DNA of 64,000 bases from an uncultured Ruminococcus sp. GTDB taxonomy: Bacteria; Bacillota; Clostridia; Oscillospirales; Ruminococcaceae. The translations under genes and the position numbers were made by a program. The stretch spans positions 72,903 through 136,902 of the forward strand of contig NZ_CAKSNX010000006.1 of assembly GCF_934476685.1 (NCBI RefSeq). The letters run 5' to 3'. This document shows, piece by piece, positions 49,227 through 57,598 of this stretch (positions are counted from its first letter, which is position 1; each line of letters starts with the position of its first letter). Below the pieces are notes generated by a model. That model was not told where the DNA came from, ran no database searches, and saw nothing but the letters and a program-made list of their open reading frames with translations.

Positions 49227-50351
49227 TCATATCATATCAAGAAATTCGCCTATTATCTCATTTGACACAAGAAAGCCTTTTGCCGTCAGAGAGATACTAT
49301 CTCCGCTTATGACCACAAGTCCGTTTTCAGCAAAACGCTCTGCAAACTTTTTCATATTTCTGATATCATCTTCATTTATGTCAGCGTCCATATCTTTCAG
49401 CTTTTCAAGGGATATCCCTTTGCTCAGCCTTAGACCGAGCATAACATATTCGCTTGCTTTATCGGGGTTTTCCTCCAAGATCTGCTTAGTCTGGACAGGC
49501 TGAGAAATAAAGCTCTCCCTGTCCGCAGGACAGCAGTATCTCCTGCCGTCAAAAAATGAATGTGCCGCCGCACCGATACCGATATACTCTTCACCCTGCC
49601 AGTATTTAAGATTATGTCTTGAATATTTTCCGTCAAGAGCAAAATTCGATATCTCATAATGCTCAAAACCCTTGCCTTTGAGAAATTCTGCCGTCTGCAT
49701 ATACATATCGCACAGCGTATCTTCATCTGCCACAGCATTCCTTATCTCATCACAGTCAAAGGGCGTACCCTCTTCAATTTTCAGCATATAAGCTGAAATA
49801 TGTGAAAGTGGCATACTGCACATACGCTCCAAAGTGTTTTCAAGGCTCTTTTGCGTCTGCTCAGGAAGTCCAAGCATAACATCACCCGAAATATTGTCAA
49901 AGCCTGCCTTTACTGCATTTTCCACTGCCTTTTCAGCCTGCGCAAAATCATGAAGTCTGCCTATCGCCGCAAGCTCCCTGTCCTGTGCGGACTGTATGCC
50001 GAAAGAAAGCCTGTTTACCCCTGCCCCACGATATCCGCATAGCTTTTCATAGTCAACTGTACACGGGTTGCACTCCATAGTTATCTCAGGTTCTTTCATT
50101 GCGAAAGACTCATTGCAGGCTGAAATTATCCTGCCTATCTGCTCCGCAGACAAAAGCGAGGGAGTTCCGCCGCCGAAATAGACCGTATCGGCGCAGATCC
50201 CCCTGTTTTTAAAATCATATATATTCCTTATGACAGCCTTGACGTAAGCTTCTTTCACAGCTCCGTCCGCCGCTCCCGAATAGAAATCGCAGTAAGGACA
50301 TTTTCTCAGACAGAAAGGTATATGTATATATATTCCCGTCATTTTCGTCAC
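49227..50351 (-). CDS. hemW: Radical SAM heme chaperone HemW-like protein
   Basis: A 374-residue radical SAM protein. The cluster motif is CLRKCPYCDFYSG, followed by TVYFGGGTPSLL and MECNPCTVDYEKL, as in HemW/HemN-type proteins. HemW delivers heme to membrane enzymes; annotators often name it oxygen-independent coproporphyrinogen oxidase. The start is a GTG at 50351 that overlaps the stop of the previous gene (GTGA), with AAAGGA 10 bases upstream; an internal ATG at 50342 is the alternative. It ends the lepA operon, a common Firmicutes order. Confidence 0.92.
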   Translation of the reverse strand: MTKMTGIYIHIPFCLRKCPYCDFYSGAADGAVKEAYVKAVIRNIYDFKNRGICADTVYFGGGTPSLLSAEQIGRIISACNESFAMKEPEITMECNPCTVDYEKLCGYRGAGVNRLSFGIQSAQDRELAAIGRLHDFAQAEKAVENAVKAGFDNISGDVMLGLPEQTQKSLENTLERMCSMPLSHISAYMLKIEEGTPFDCDEIRNAVADEDTLCDMYMQTAEFLKGKGFEHYEISNFALDGKYSRHNLKYWQGEEYIGIGAAAHSFFDGRRYCCPADRESFISQPVQTKQILEENPDKASEYVMLGLRLSKGISLEKLKDMDADINEDDIRNMKKFAERFAENGLVVISGDSISLTAKGFLVSNEIIGEFLDMI

Positions 50352-50827
50352 AAATTTTCATCGTCCTTTCCGTCATCAAATGCATTTTCGATATAGCTGC
50401 CTGTTTTTTCGCTGTTGCTTTTAAATTTTTCCATTGCCTTGTGCAGACCGAACCGCACGAGCCATATAAGGTAAATGCAAGCAAGGATTATAAAGCAGTA
50501 GAGCAGGAAGTAAAGTTGCTGTCTGATATCAAGTGAAAAATACACCGATCTTTTCAAAAGCATATCCACTACCCTTGGGTGGATAAAAAGGTAACACACC
50601 CAACCTAAAATGCCGCTGTAAGCTATGGTGCAGGTTATACCGACGAAAGCCTCTCTGAACTTCAGCGCAGAAAACTTCACACCTGCAAAGCAGGCAAATG
50701 CCGCCACAAGGAAAAGTCCTATCGAGGTGGATATATTTGCATACACTTCATATATGACAGGCAGCAGGACTGCTCCCGAAAGACCGAATTCAAGTGAAAG
50801 TTTCATTGATCGGTTCAGATTTTCCAT
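50348..50827 (-). CDS. Small membrane protein in the lepA-hemW operon
   Basis: About 159 residues with four hydrophobic segments and a charged C-terminal tail (EKTGSYIENAFDDGKDDENL). I place the start at the ATG at 50827, which has AAAGGA 7 bases upstream. A longer frame from 50935 begins directly after the previous stop but lacks a good site, and its extra 36 residues look non-coding. The stop overlaps the hemW start. Topology resembles stage III sporulation AF or SpoIIIA-type small proteins only in size; no family recognised. Confidence 0.68.
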   Translation of the reverse strand: MENLNRSMKLSLEFGLSGAVLLPVIYEVYANISTSIGLFLVAAFACFAGVKFSALKFREAFVGITCTIAYSGILGWVCYLFIHPRVVDMLLKRSVYFSLDIRQQLYFLLYCFIILACIYLIWLVRFGLHKAMEKFKSNSEKTGSYIENAFDDGKDDENL

Positions 50828-50935
50828 ACAGAGATCCTTTCCAGGCAAAGCGTCGCCTTTGTTTCCAATAAGTACAAAATAAGCGTAGGGCAGTCGATAA
50901 AGCTCCCTATAAAAGATATTCCCCAGATTGGGCAT

Positions 50936-51385
50936 TTATCCCAGTGACAAAGCCGCTATCACCACAGGCGCACATACAGCCGCCGAACCTGTTCCGAGGA
51001 CAAGTCCCGCTATCACGCACAAAAAGGCATTCCCGTCAAACACAAAGCCTTTTTTGCGGTTTAAATACAGCTTACATTCCCTCCCCTGCTTATAGAGATA
51101 TTTTTTCATTACTATCTCGCAGGGGAAAATGTTCGGATATTCTTCTCCGTCTATCTGATAAAAGGCTGAGTCATACTTGAATCTGGGATTTTTGTCTACC
51201 TTTGAAAGTGTGCCTGCCGCCTTTCTACTCCCGATCAGCCACCACAGGCATACTGCAAAAAAGCCTACTATCAATATTATCGCAGCAAACAGCACCAGCA
51301 TAACTGCGCTGTATATAAGCGAAACATCTATGCCAAGTATTACCGCCAGAACTATCAGCGCAGCTGCGCCGACAAGAATTTCCAC
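50936..51385 (-). CDS. Small membrane protein in the lepA-hemW operon
   Basis: A 149-residue protein with two N-terminal hydrophobic segments (about 1-20 and 27-50), a soluble middle part with KVDKNPRFKYDSAFYQIDGEEYPNIFPCE, and a hydrophobic C-terminal hairpin (about 118-149). The start is GTG with GGGGA about 7 bases upstream, 11 bases after the lepA stop. No family recognised. Its place in the operon suggests a housekeeping membrane role. Confidence 0.72.
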   Translation of the reverse strand: MEILVGAAALIVLAVILGIDVSLIYSAVMLVLFAAIILIVGFFAVCLWWLIGSRKAAGTLSKVDKNPRFKYDSAFYQIDGEEYPNIFPCEIVMKKYLYKQGRECKLYLNRKKGFVFDGNAFLCVIAGLVLGTGSAAVCAPVVIAALSLG

Positions 51386-51396
51386 TATACCGTCCC

Positions 51397-53199
51397 CTAT
51401 TCGTCAAGCTTGAGTACAGACATGAATGCCTCCTGCGGAACTGATACAGAACCAAGCTGGCGCATTCTCTTTTTACCCTCTTTCTGCTTTTCAAGCAGCT
51501 TTTTCTTACGGGTGATATCTCCGCCGTAGCACTTTGCAAGAACGTCCTTACGCATAGCCTTGATAGTTTCTCTTGCTATGATCTTTCCGCCGATAGCAGC
51601 CTGAACAGGAACTTCAAAAAGCTGACGTGGGATATTTTCTTTAAGCTTTTCGGTAAGTCTTCTTCCTCTTGCATAAGCCTTATCCTCATGAACTATAAAG
51701 GAAAGTGCATCCACTATCTCGCCGTTGAGCAGAACGTCCAGCTTAACAAGCTTTGACGGCTCATAGCCCTTCATTTCGTAATCAAATGACGCATATCCCT
51801 TTGTTCTTGATTTAAGCGCGTCAAAGAAATCATAAACTATCTCATTGAGGGGCAGAACGTAATGCAGATCGACTCTGTTTTCATCTATATACTTCATATC
51901 CTTGAAAGTACCACGTCTGTCCTGACAAAGCTCCATAATATTTCCCACAAAATCTGACGGAGTATAGATATGGGCGTTGACAACAGGTTCTTCCGCAGAT
52001 GCGATAGTTCCAACGTCAGGATAATTTGTCGGGTTGTCGATATAGACAGTTTCTCCGTTTGTAAGATTTACCTTATATATAACCGACGGAGCGGTAGTGA
52101 TGAGGTCAAGATTATATTCTCTTTCAAGTCTTTCCTGAATGATCTCCATATGCAGCAGGCCGAGAAATCCGCAGCGGAATCCAAAGCCCAGCGCAATAGA
52201 TGTTTCAGGCTCAAAGGAAAGTGATGCGTCGTTGAGCATAAGCTTTTCAAGGGCATCTCTGAGGTCGCCGTACTTTGCGCCGTCAGCAGGATATATACCG
52301 CAGTAGACCATAGGATTTACTTTCTTATATCCCGGCAGAGCCTCTGCGCATGGTGCAGCCGCATTTGTCACAGTATCACCCACACGGGTATCGCCTATAT
52401 CCTTTATAGATGCGGCGATATAGCCTACCTCGCCTGCATGGAGTTCTCCCACAGGAACGAGATCCTTTGCGCCCATATATCCGACTTCAACGGTCTGGAA
52501 CTCTGCACCTGTCGCCATAAGTCTGATAGTTTCGCCAGCCTTGATATGTCCCTCTTTAACTCGGATATAGATTATAACGCCCTTGTACTGATCGTAATAG
52601 CTGTCGAAAATAAGCGCTTTCAGCGGTGCGTTATCATCACCCGACGGGCATGGTATATCCGTAACTACCCTTTCAAGTACCTCTTTGATGTTAGTACCCA
52701 TTTTAGCTGATATTCTCGGAGCGTCCATGGCAGGTATGCCTATAACGTTCTCGACTTCCGTGCAGGCTCTTTCAGGGTCAGCGGAAGGAAGGTCTATCTT
52801 ATTTATAACAGGCACGACTTCAAGATCATGCTCGATAGCAAGATAAGTATTCGCAAGTGTCTGCGCCTCTATTCCCTGTGAAGCGTCAACTATGAGTATA
52901 GCACCCTCGCAGGCGGCAAGTGATCTTGACACCTCATAGTTAAAGTCAACGTGACCTGGGGTATCGATAAGATTGAATATATAATCCTCACCGTCATCGG
53001 CATGGTATTTAAGTCTTACGGCTCTCGCCTTGATAGTGATACCTCTTTCACGTTCGATATCCATATTATCAAGGAGCTGATCCTCCATTTCTCTCAGCTC
53101 GACAGTTTCCGTCAGTTCAAGGATCCTGTCGGCAAGTGTGGATTTGCCGTGGTCTATATGAGCTATAATGCAGAAATTTCGTATATTCTTTTCGTTCAT
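51397..53199 (-). CDS. lepA: Elongation factor 4 (LepA)
   Basis: A 600-residue translational GTPase of normal length that back-translocates or remodels stalled ribosomes. The GTPase motifs are AHIDHGKST, the switch II region DTPGHVDF, and NKIDLPSAD. Domain V and the LepA-specific C-terminal domain ([22 protein letters not shown]) are intact. GAGAGG lies upstream of the ATG. It leads an operon with two small membrane proteins and hemW. Confidence 0.97.
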   Translation of the reverse strand: MNEKNIRNFCIIAHIDHGKSTLADRILELTETVELREMEDQLLDNMDIERERGITIKARAVRLKYHADDGEDYIFNLIDTPGHVDFNYEVSRSLAACEGAILIVDASQGIEAQTLANTYLAIEHDLEVVPVINKIDLPSADPERACTEVENVIGIPAMDAPRISAKMGTNIKEVLERVVTDIPCPSGDDNAPLKALIFDSYYDQYKGVIIYIRVKEGHIKAGETIRLMATGAEFQTVEVGYMGAKDLVPVGELHAGEVGYIAASIKDIGDTRVGDTVTNAAAPCAEALPGYKKVNPMVYCGIYPADGAKYGDLRDALEKLMLNDASLSFEPETSIALGFGFRCGFLGLLHMEIIQERLEREYNLDLITTAPSVIYKVNLTNGETVYIDNPTNYPDVGTIASAEEPVVNAHIYTPSDFVGNIMELCQDRRGTFKDMKYIDENRVDLHYVLPLNEIVYDFFDALKSRTKGYASFDYEMKGYEPSKLVKLDVLLNGEIVDALSFIVHEDKAYARGRRLTEKLKENIPRQLFEVPVQAAIGGKIIARETIKAMRKDVLAKCYGGDITRKKKLLEKQKEGKKRMRQLGSVSVPQEAFMSVLKLDE

Positions 53200-53246
53200 T
53201 TACTGTTTTTCCTCTCTCAGACAAGTATACTTTTCCATAATACTTT

Positions 53247-53275
53247 ATTATAACACGCTTGCTCGCCATTGTCAA
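53247..53275 (-). promoter_or_regulatory. Promoter of the lepA operon
   Basis: On the minus strand: TTGACA, 17-base spacer, TATAAT, full consensus. Confidence 0.85.
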
Positions 53276-53284
53276 TTTTGCTGA

Positions 53285-53325
53285 TAAAAAAATCCCCCAA
53301 TGAATTATCATCAGGGGAATTTTTA
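53285..53325 (-). terminator. Terminator of the coiled-coil protein gene
   Basis: TTCCCC and GGGGGA arms on the minus strand, followed by seven T. Confidence 0.75.
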
Positions 53326-54309
53326 TTAATTCAACAGCATTTTATACGCTTCCAGTTCTGCAAGCACTTGTACATTTCTTGCATTTATTCGATTTACATA
53401 GTCAATAGAATCAAGTCTTGAATTTGTTTCTCGATTAGCAGACGTGATTTTATTACTAAGCCTTTCAGTCGAGCTTATTATACGGTTTGAAACATTATTT
53501 ACTGACCTTGTGCAATCATTTATAGCGTCATACAGCATATATTGGTTATTTTTGATATCTTCCAAAGAATCAATAACATCATCAAGTTTTGTAATAACTG
53601 TCCTTTGGAACATTTCCGCTTCCAAGATATTATATGCTCCCTCATGTCCTGTCAGAGTATGGCATCTTCCTGATAAGAAATACTCCAAAATAGAAGAAAC
53701 ACAAGCAAAATTCTGATACTTAGGATAAATAATATCGAGTGAGTAATACTTTGAAAGAGCGGCTTCTGTCTTTTTCAGTTCCGCATAAATCGCATCTACC
53801 TCACACTGTAATTTTTCAGAAGCAAACCAGAACTTTGCCATAGTATTTTTATTTTTACTTACTATTTTTCTGTTTCTTGACATTGTGTTTGCTTTTCTTT
53901 TTTCATAAGTTCTGCAATCTGCTTTGTACTTGTGAAATTCAATCAATCGCTGAATAGCGTAACATATAATTGGAATGACTATAAAAATCACTTTAGCCGC
54001 ACTAGACAATGAAAATAATTCATTTAAACCAAGCAGCCAAGGAAGTAACAATGCTACAAAAATGAGAGCCATTATTGGATAAAACAGCCATATAACTCCA
54101 AACTCAGACGGAAAAAACACATTCCAACAAATATATTTTCTTAATTGCGGCTTATTTCCTACTCTGTCAACTTGCACCAACTCATTTTCAGGGTCACTAT
54201 AATAATTTAACTGCCTTTTAAGTCTTTGTAAAATACACCTCTGTTCATAACACATCTTTTCAAGAAGTACAACATTTTTCAAGTATTCTATTAATTTTCG
54301 TTCTTCCAT
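53326..54309 (-). CDS. Accessory membrane protein with coiled coil, unknown function
   Basis: A 327-residue protein. An N-terminal helix (about 1-40) is followed by two membrane segments (about 75-95 and 104-120), a long charged helical region (about 125-190) and a C-terminal helical part rich in Asn, Ser and Arg (SVNNVSNRIISSTERLSNKI). The sequence is AT-rich with more rare codons than its neighbours, as in recently acquired genes. I do not recognise the family, though proteins of this shape occur in mobile regions of Firmicutes. It diverges from a small XRE regulator with a palindromic operator between. Confidence 0.75.
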   Translation of the reverse strand: MEERKLIEYLKNVVLLEKMCYEQRCILQRLKRQLNYYSDPENELVQVDRVGNKPQLRKYICWNVFFPSEFGVIWLFYPIMALIFVALLLPWLLGLNELFSLSSAAKVIFIVIPIICYAIQRLIEFHKYKADCRTYEKRKANTMSRNRKIVSKNKNTMAKFWFASEKLQCEVDAIYAELKKTEAALSKYYSLDIIYPKYQNFACVSSILEYFLSGRCHTLTGHEGAYNILEAEMFQRTVITKLDDVIDSLEDIKNNQYMLYDAINDCTRSVNNVSNRIISSTERLSNKITSANRETNSRLDSIDYVNRINARNVQVLAELEAYKMLLN

Positions 54310-54471
54310 AAATCATTCATCTCCTCAGATAATTCATTATCTAAAACTTCATTGCGCAAAATTATTGTACTGCATTTTGCGGTATAAGTCAAGGAAGAAG
54401 TACCAAAAATTATATTTTTTTGTGAATACAGCACAAAAAGCAGGTGCATAATTACCGCAAGTTGCAGTAAA

Positions 54472-54500
54472 ATATCATACAACAAAATGTTGTATGATAT
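54472..54500. promoter_or_regulatory. 29-bp perfect palindrome, likely operator of the XRE regulator
   Basis: ATATCATACAACA and TGTTGTATGATAT are perfect 13-base arms around AAA. It lies 35 bases before the regulator ATG, in the divergent intergenic region, the usual place of an autoregulatory site. Confidence 0.75.
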
Positions 54501-54534
54501 ATTGAAATTAATTTATAAAAAGGGATATGATAAA

Positions 54535-54756
54535 ATGATATACAAACGGATAAGGGATTTAAGAGAGGATGCCGACCTTAAACAAAAAGACATGGCTAAA
54601 GTCTTAAACTGTTCCCAACAAGTGTACAGCAACTATGAACTAGGTCAGCGTGATATCCCCTCTGATATCCTTATTGCGCTTGCAAAGTTTCATAAAACCA
54701 ACGTTGACTATATCCTCGGTCTTACAAATACCAAAACATATTTTAAAGATCTCTGA
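54535..54756 (+). CDS. XRE-family helix-turn-helix regulator (Cro/CI-like)
   Basis: About 73 residues, nearly all one HTH_3 domain: RIRDLREDADLKQKDMAKVL, then CSQQVYSNYELGQRDIP and the ending LAKFHKTNVDYILGLT. It is a phage-repressor-like DNA-binding protein without a sensor domain. The ATG at 54535 has AAAAAGGG 10 bases upstream; an in-frame ATG at 54487 falls inside the palindrome. It probably controls itself and the divergent coiled-coil gene. Confidence 0.9.
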   Translation: MIYKRIRDLREDADLKQKDMAKVLNCSQQVYSNYELGQRDIPSDILIALAKFHKTNVDYILGLTNTKTYFKDL

Positions 54757-54762
54757 CAGCTG

Positions 54763-57111
54763 TCACCTCATACCTGCGTGTTCATACACCGCAAAACTGC
54801 CGTCCTTTACGCAAAGGCTGAGTTCGCTGCCGCCGTCAAGTATTTTGTCGGATATGAGATTTTCTATATCTACCGTAACGATGCGCCTTATCTCTCTCGC
54901 TGAGCCGCTTTTTTCCGATGCAAGCTTTGCCGCCGCTGCGGCGCAGTCCTCCGATATCGTCAGATCACAGCCGATCTCTGCGGTCTTTGCTCTGAGTTTT
55001 TCAAGCTCTGCCGCAGCTATTCGCTCAAGGCTGTGAACAGACAGATCTTCAAAAACCACCACCTCGTCTATCCTGCCCAGCAGCTCAGGGGACATAAATT
55101 CACGCAGTTTTGCCTGCATTTCCTTTGCCTTTTCGTCAGCTTTTCCCTCGCCAAAACCGACGTGCTTTTTCATATCCAGTCCCTTTACCCCTGCGTTCGA
55201 GGTCATAATAAGGATAACGTTTGAAAAGCTTGCCGTCCGTCCTGCCGAATCTGTAAGCACACCGTCCTCCAATATCTGGAGCAGGATATTGTATATATCG
55301 GGGTGAGCCTTTTCGATCTCGTCAAGTATAAGCACGCAGTAAGGCTTTTTTCTCACACGGTCAACAAGCTGACCGCCATCGTCAAAGCCAACATATCCCG
55401 GAGGTGCGCCGATAAGCCTTGATATGCTGTGGCGCTCCATATATTCCGACATATCAAGCTTTATAACGCTGTCCGCTGAACCGAACAGGACTTCCCCCAG
55501 ATCTTTCGCAAGCTGAGTTTTTCCCACTCCCGTTGAGCCTAGGAAAACAAAACTGCCGATAGGTCTTTTGTTGTTTTTCAGTCCCGCACGGCATCTTCTG
55601 ACAGCGGTGCAAAGGCTGTGAACAGCTTTGTCCTGACCGATTATTTTTGCGGAAAGTTCTTCCTCCAGCCGTGAAAGCCTTATGCTTTCCTGTTCCGTAA
55701 GAGCGGTGCAGTCTATGCCTGTGGCTCTTGACACTACGCTTTCGATATGCGCCCTTGTCAGGACAACATCTTTTTTCGGCTCGGAAAGGCTGGATATATA
55801 CTCGCTCCGTGAGATTTTCCCCGAAACGTATTTGTCAAAGGATTCATTTTTTGCCTTTTCAGAATTTTTATCATCTGCCGCAGATATCCTTGCCCCTGCA
55901 CAAGCCTCATCAATAATATCTATCGCCTTGTCGGGGAAATGCCTGTCAAAAATATATCTGCCTGCTATTTTCACTGCATATCTGCATATATCTTCGGGGA
56001 TAGTTACCTTATGATGCTCCTCGTATTTTGTGCGCAGTCCAAGCAGTATCTCTTCTGTGCGCTGCTCATCAGGCTCCTCAACGACTATCTTCTGAAAACG
56101 TCTGTCCATTGCCGAATCACGCTCTATATTGCGGCGGTATTCCTCAAAGGTGGTAGCTCCGATCACCTGTATGCCTCTTCTTGCAAGCTGCGGTTTAAGG
56201 ATATTTGCAGCGTCTATCGCTCCCTCTGCCGCACCTGCTCCCATTATATTGTGTATCTCGTCAACGAACAGCACAACATTCCCTGCTGATGAGGCTTCAT
56301 CAAGGCAGGCTTTGAAACGCTCTTCAAAATCTCCCCTGTATTTCGCACCTGCGAGCAGCATAGTAAGGTCAATGGAAAATATCCGCTTATCCATAAGCAC
56401 AGTGGGTGCTTCCCCCAGCATTATCTTTGCCGCAAGTCCCTCTACGATAGCGGTCTTTCCGACCCCTGCCTCCCCCACAAGGCAGGGGTTGTTTTTGCTG
56501 CGGCGGCAGAGTATCTCCATCATTCTGCTTATCTCCTTTTCCCTGCCGATAAGGGGATCGAAATCTGCAAAGGCTGAACGCTCCGTAAGTTCCCTGCCGT
56601 AGCGTTCAAGGGTTTTGAGCCTTGGTTTCGATCTTTCGGAGAAAAACTCTGCGCCGTGGCTTCCTCCGCCCCCTGCTGTACAGTCATTGTAAAGGCGGTT
56701 TATATTCACCCCAAGCGAGCGCAGTATTGTGACCGCACAGCTGGAATTTTCCCTCAGCATGACCGCAAGGATATACTCCGAACCCGTCTGCCTGCCGCCA
56801 AAGCTTTCGCACAGGCGCACCGCCCCCGACAAGGCTTTGAGAGCATTTGGCGTAAGGTCATTTTCCGACGGCATACATGGCGTTCCACGTCCTATCATAC
56901 GCTCTATCTCAAAGGATATCTTTTCAAAAGTAACTGCGTGTTTCAAAAGAGCGGCTGAGGCAGCTGAGCCTTCGCATCTTGCGCAGGCAAGGAGAAGATG
57001 CTCCGAACCAACATAGGTATGCCCCCATCTGCCTGCAAGATTGACAGCAAGGTGTATAACGTCCCTCCCCTTTGCGGTAAAACGCTCTGTATTCAAGCCA
57101 TAATGCTCCAT
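54763..57111 (-). CDS. Clp protease-type ATPase (ClpC-like)
   Basis: About 782 residues. An N-terminal Clp-N double repeat (about 5-140; GSEHLLLACAR, GSEYILAVMLR) precedes two AAA+ modules. Their Walker A motifs are GEAGVGKTAIVEG and GSTGVGKTQLAKD. The middle region is short, with no UVR coiled-coil segment visible, unlike typical ClpC. It unfolds proteins, usually for ClpP. I favour the ATG at 57111, preceded by AGGGTGAG; an in-frame ATG at 57171 lacks a site. The stop faces the XRE gene 6 bases away. Confidence 0.92.
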   Translation of the reverse strand: MEHYGLNTERFTAKGRDVIHLAVNLAGRWGHTYVGSEHLLLACARCEGSAASAALLKHAVTFEKISFEIERMIGRGTPCMPSENDLTPNALKALSGAVRLCESFGGRQTGSEYILAVMLRENSSCAVTILRSLGVNINRLYNDCTAGGGGSHGAEFFSERSKPRLKTLERYGRELTERSAFADFDPLIGREKEISRMMEILCRRSKNNPCLVGEAGVGKTAIVEGLAAKIMLGEAPTVLMDKRIFSIDLTMLLAGAKYRGDFEERFKACLDEASSAGNVVLFVDEIHNIMGAGAAEGAIDAANILKPQLARRGIQVIGATTFEEYRRNIERDSAMDRRFQKIVVEEPDEQRTEEILLGLRTKYEEHHKVTIPEDICRYAVKIAGRYIFDRHFPDKAIDIIDEACAGARISAADDKNSEKAKNESFDKYVSGKISRSEYISSLSEPKKDVVLTRAHIESVVSRATGIDCTALTEQESIRLSRLEEELSAKIIGQDKAVHSLCTAVRRCRAGLKNNKRPIGSFVFLGSTGVGKTQLAKDLGEVLFGSADSVIKLDMSEYMERHSISRLIGAPPGYVGFDDGGQLVDRVRKKPYCVLILDEIEKAHPDIYNILLQILEDGVLTDSAGRTASFSNVILIMTSNAGVKGLDMKKHVGFGEGKADEKAKEMQAKLREFMSPELLGRIDEVVVFEDLSVHSLERIAAAELEKLRAKTAEIGCDLTISEDCAAAAAKLASEKSGSAREIRRIVTVDIENLISDKILDGGSELSLCVKDGSFAVYEHAGMR

Positions 57112-57306
57112 TAAGCTCACCCTTTCAAGTTTTCTGTATAAATTCTTGACTGAATTTTCATATCTATTCATTTGAATATCATCAGCTTTGAAATTTGCTG
57201 TAACACATTCTGCACCCCAGCATAAACTGTACTATAAAGCAAAACAAACCGCTTACAAAGCGGAAAGCTTTATAATAATTTTTTCATTAAAAAGGAGATA
57301 TATAAT

Positions 57307-57453
57307 ATGAACGGTTGCGGATTTGGCGGATGCTGGTGGATCATCATTCTTATTCTTATCCTTTGCTGCTGCGGATGCGGCGGTAACTGTGGCTGCGGCA
57401 ACGGTTGTGGCGGCTGCGGCGGCTGTGACAACGGCTGTGGCTGCGGATGCTGA
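57307..57453 (+). CDS. 48-residue Cys/Gly-rich membrane peptide
   Basis: A tiny gene with a strong AAGGAG site 9 bases before the ATG. The product begins MNGCGFGGCWW, has a hydrophobic core (IIILILIL) and continues with CCCGCGG and a tail of alternating Cys and Gly, with 16 Cys in all. The stop is TGA followed at once by TAA. It sits between clp (divergent) and spoIVA (convergent). Such peptides recall small sporulation or metal-binding proteins, but I cannot name a family. The codon use (GGC, TGC) matches the local genes, and the ribosome site supports expression. Confidence 0.72.
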   Translation: MNGCGFGGCWWIIILILILCCCGCGGNCGCGNGCGGCGGCDNGCGCGC

Positions 57454-57496
57454 TAAGCGTCTGACGAAAGTTTAAGTCTGACTCCCGCTTTTATGG

Positions 57497-57534
57497 TACG
57501 GGGACGGCTCTTATGAGCCGCTCCTTGTCCCGTA
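57497..57534 (+). terminator. Nested hairpin after the Cys-rich peptide gene
   Basis: TACGGG/CCCGTA outer arms with GGCTC-ttat-GAGCC inside. The T run is weak, so it may only pause or protect the transcript. Confidence 0.5.
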
Positions 57535-57552
57535 AAGTATTTCTAAATGACA

Positions 57553-57592
57553 AGAGAGAAAACCGACTGACCTCGGCTTTCTCTCTTTTTTG
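57553..57592. terminator. Bidirectional terminator between the peptide gene and spoIVA
   Basis: AAGAGAGAAA pairs with TTTCTCTCTT with an inner CCGA/TCGG stem, then TTTT. Confidence 0.87.
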
Positions 57593-57598
57593 TTGGTT

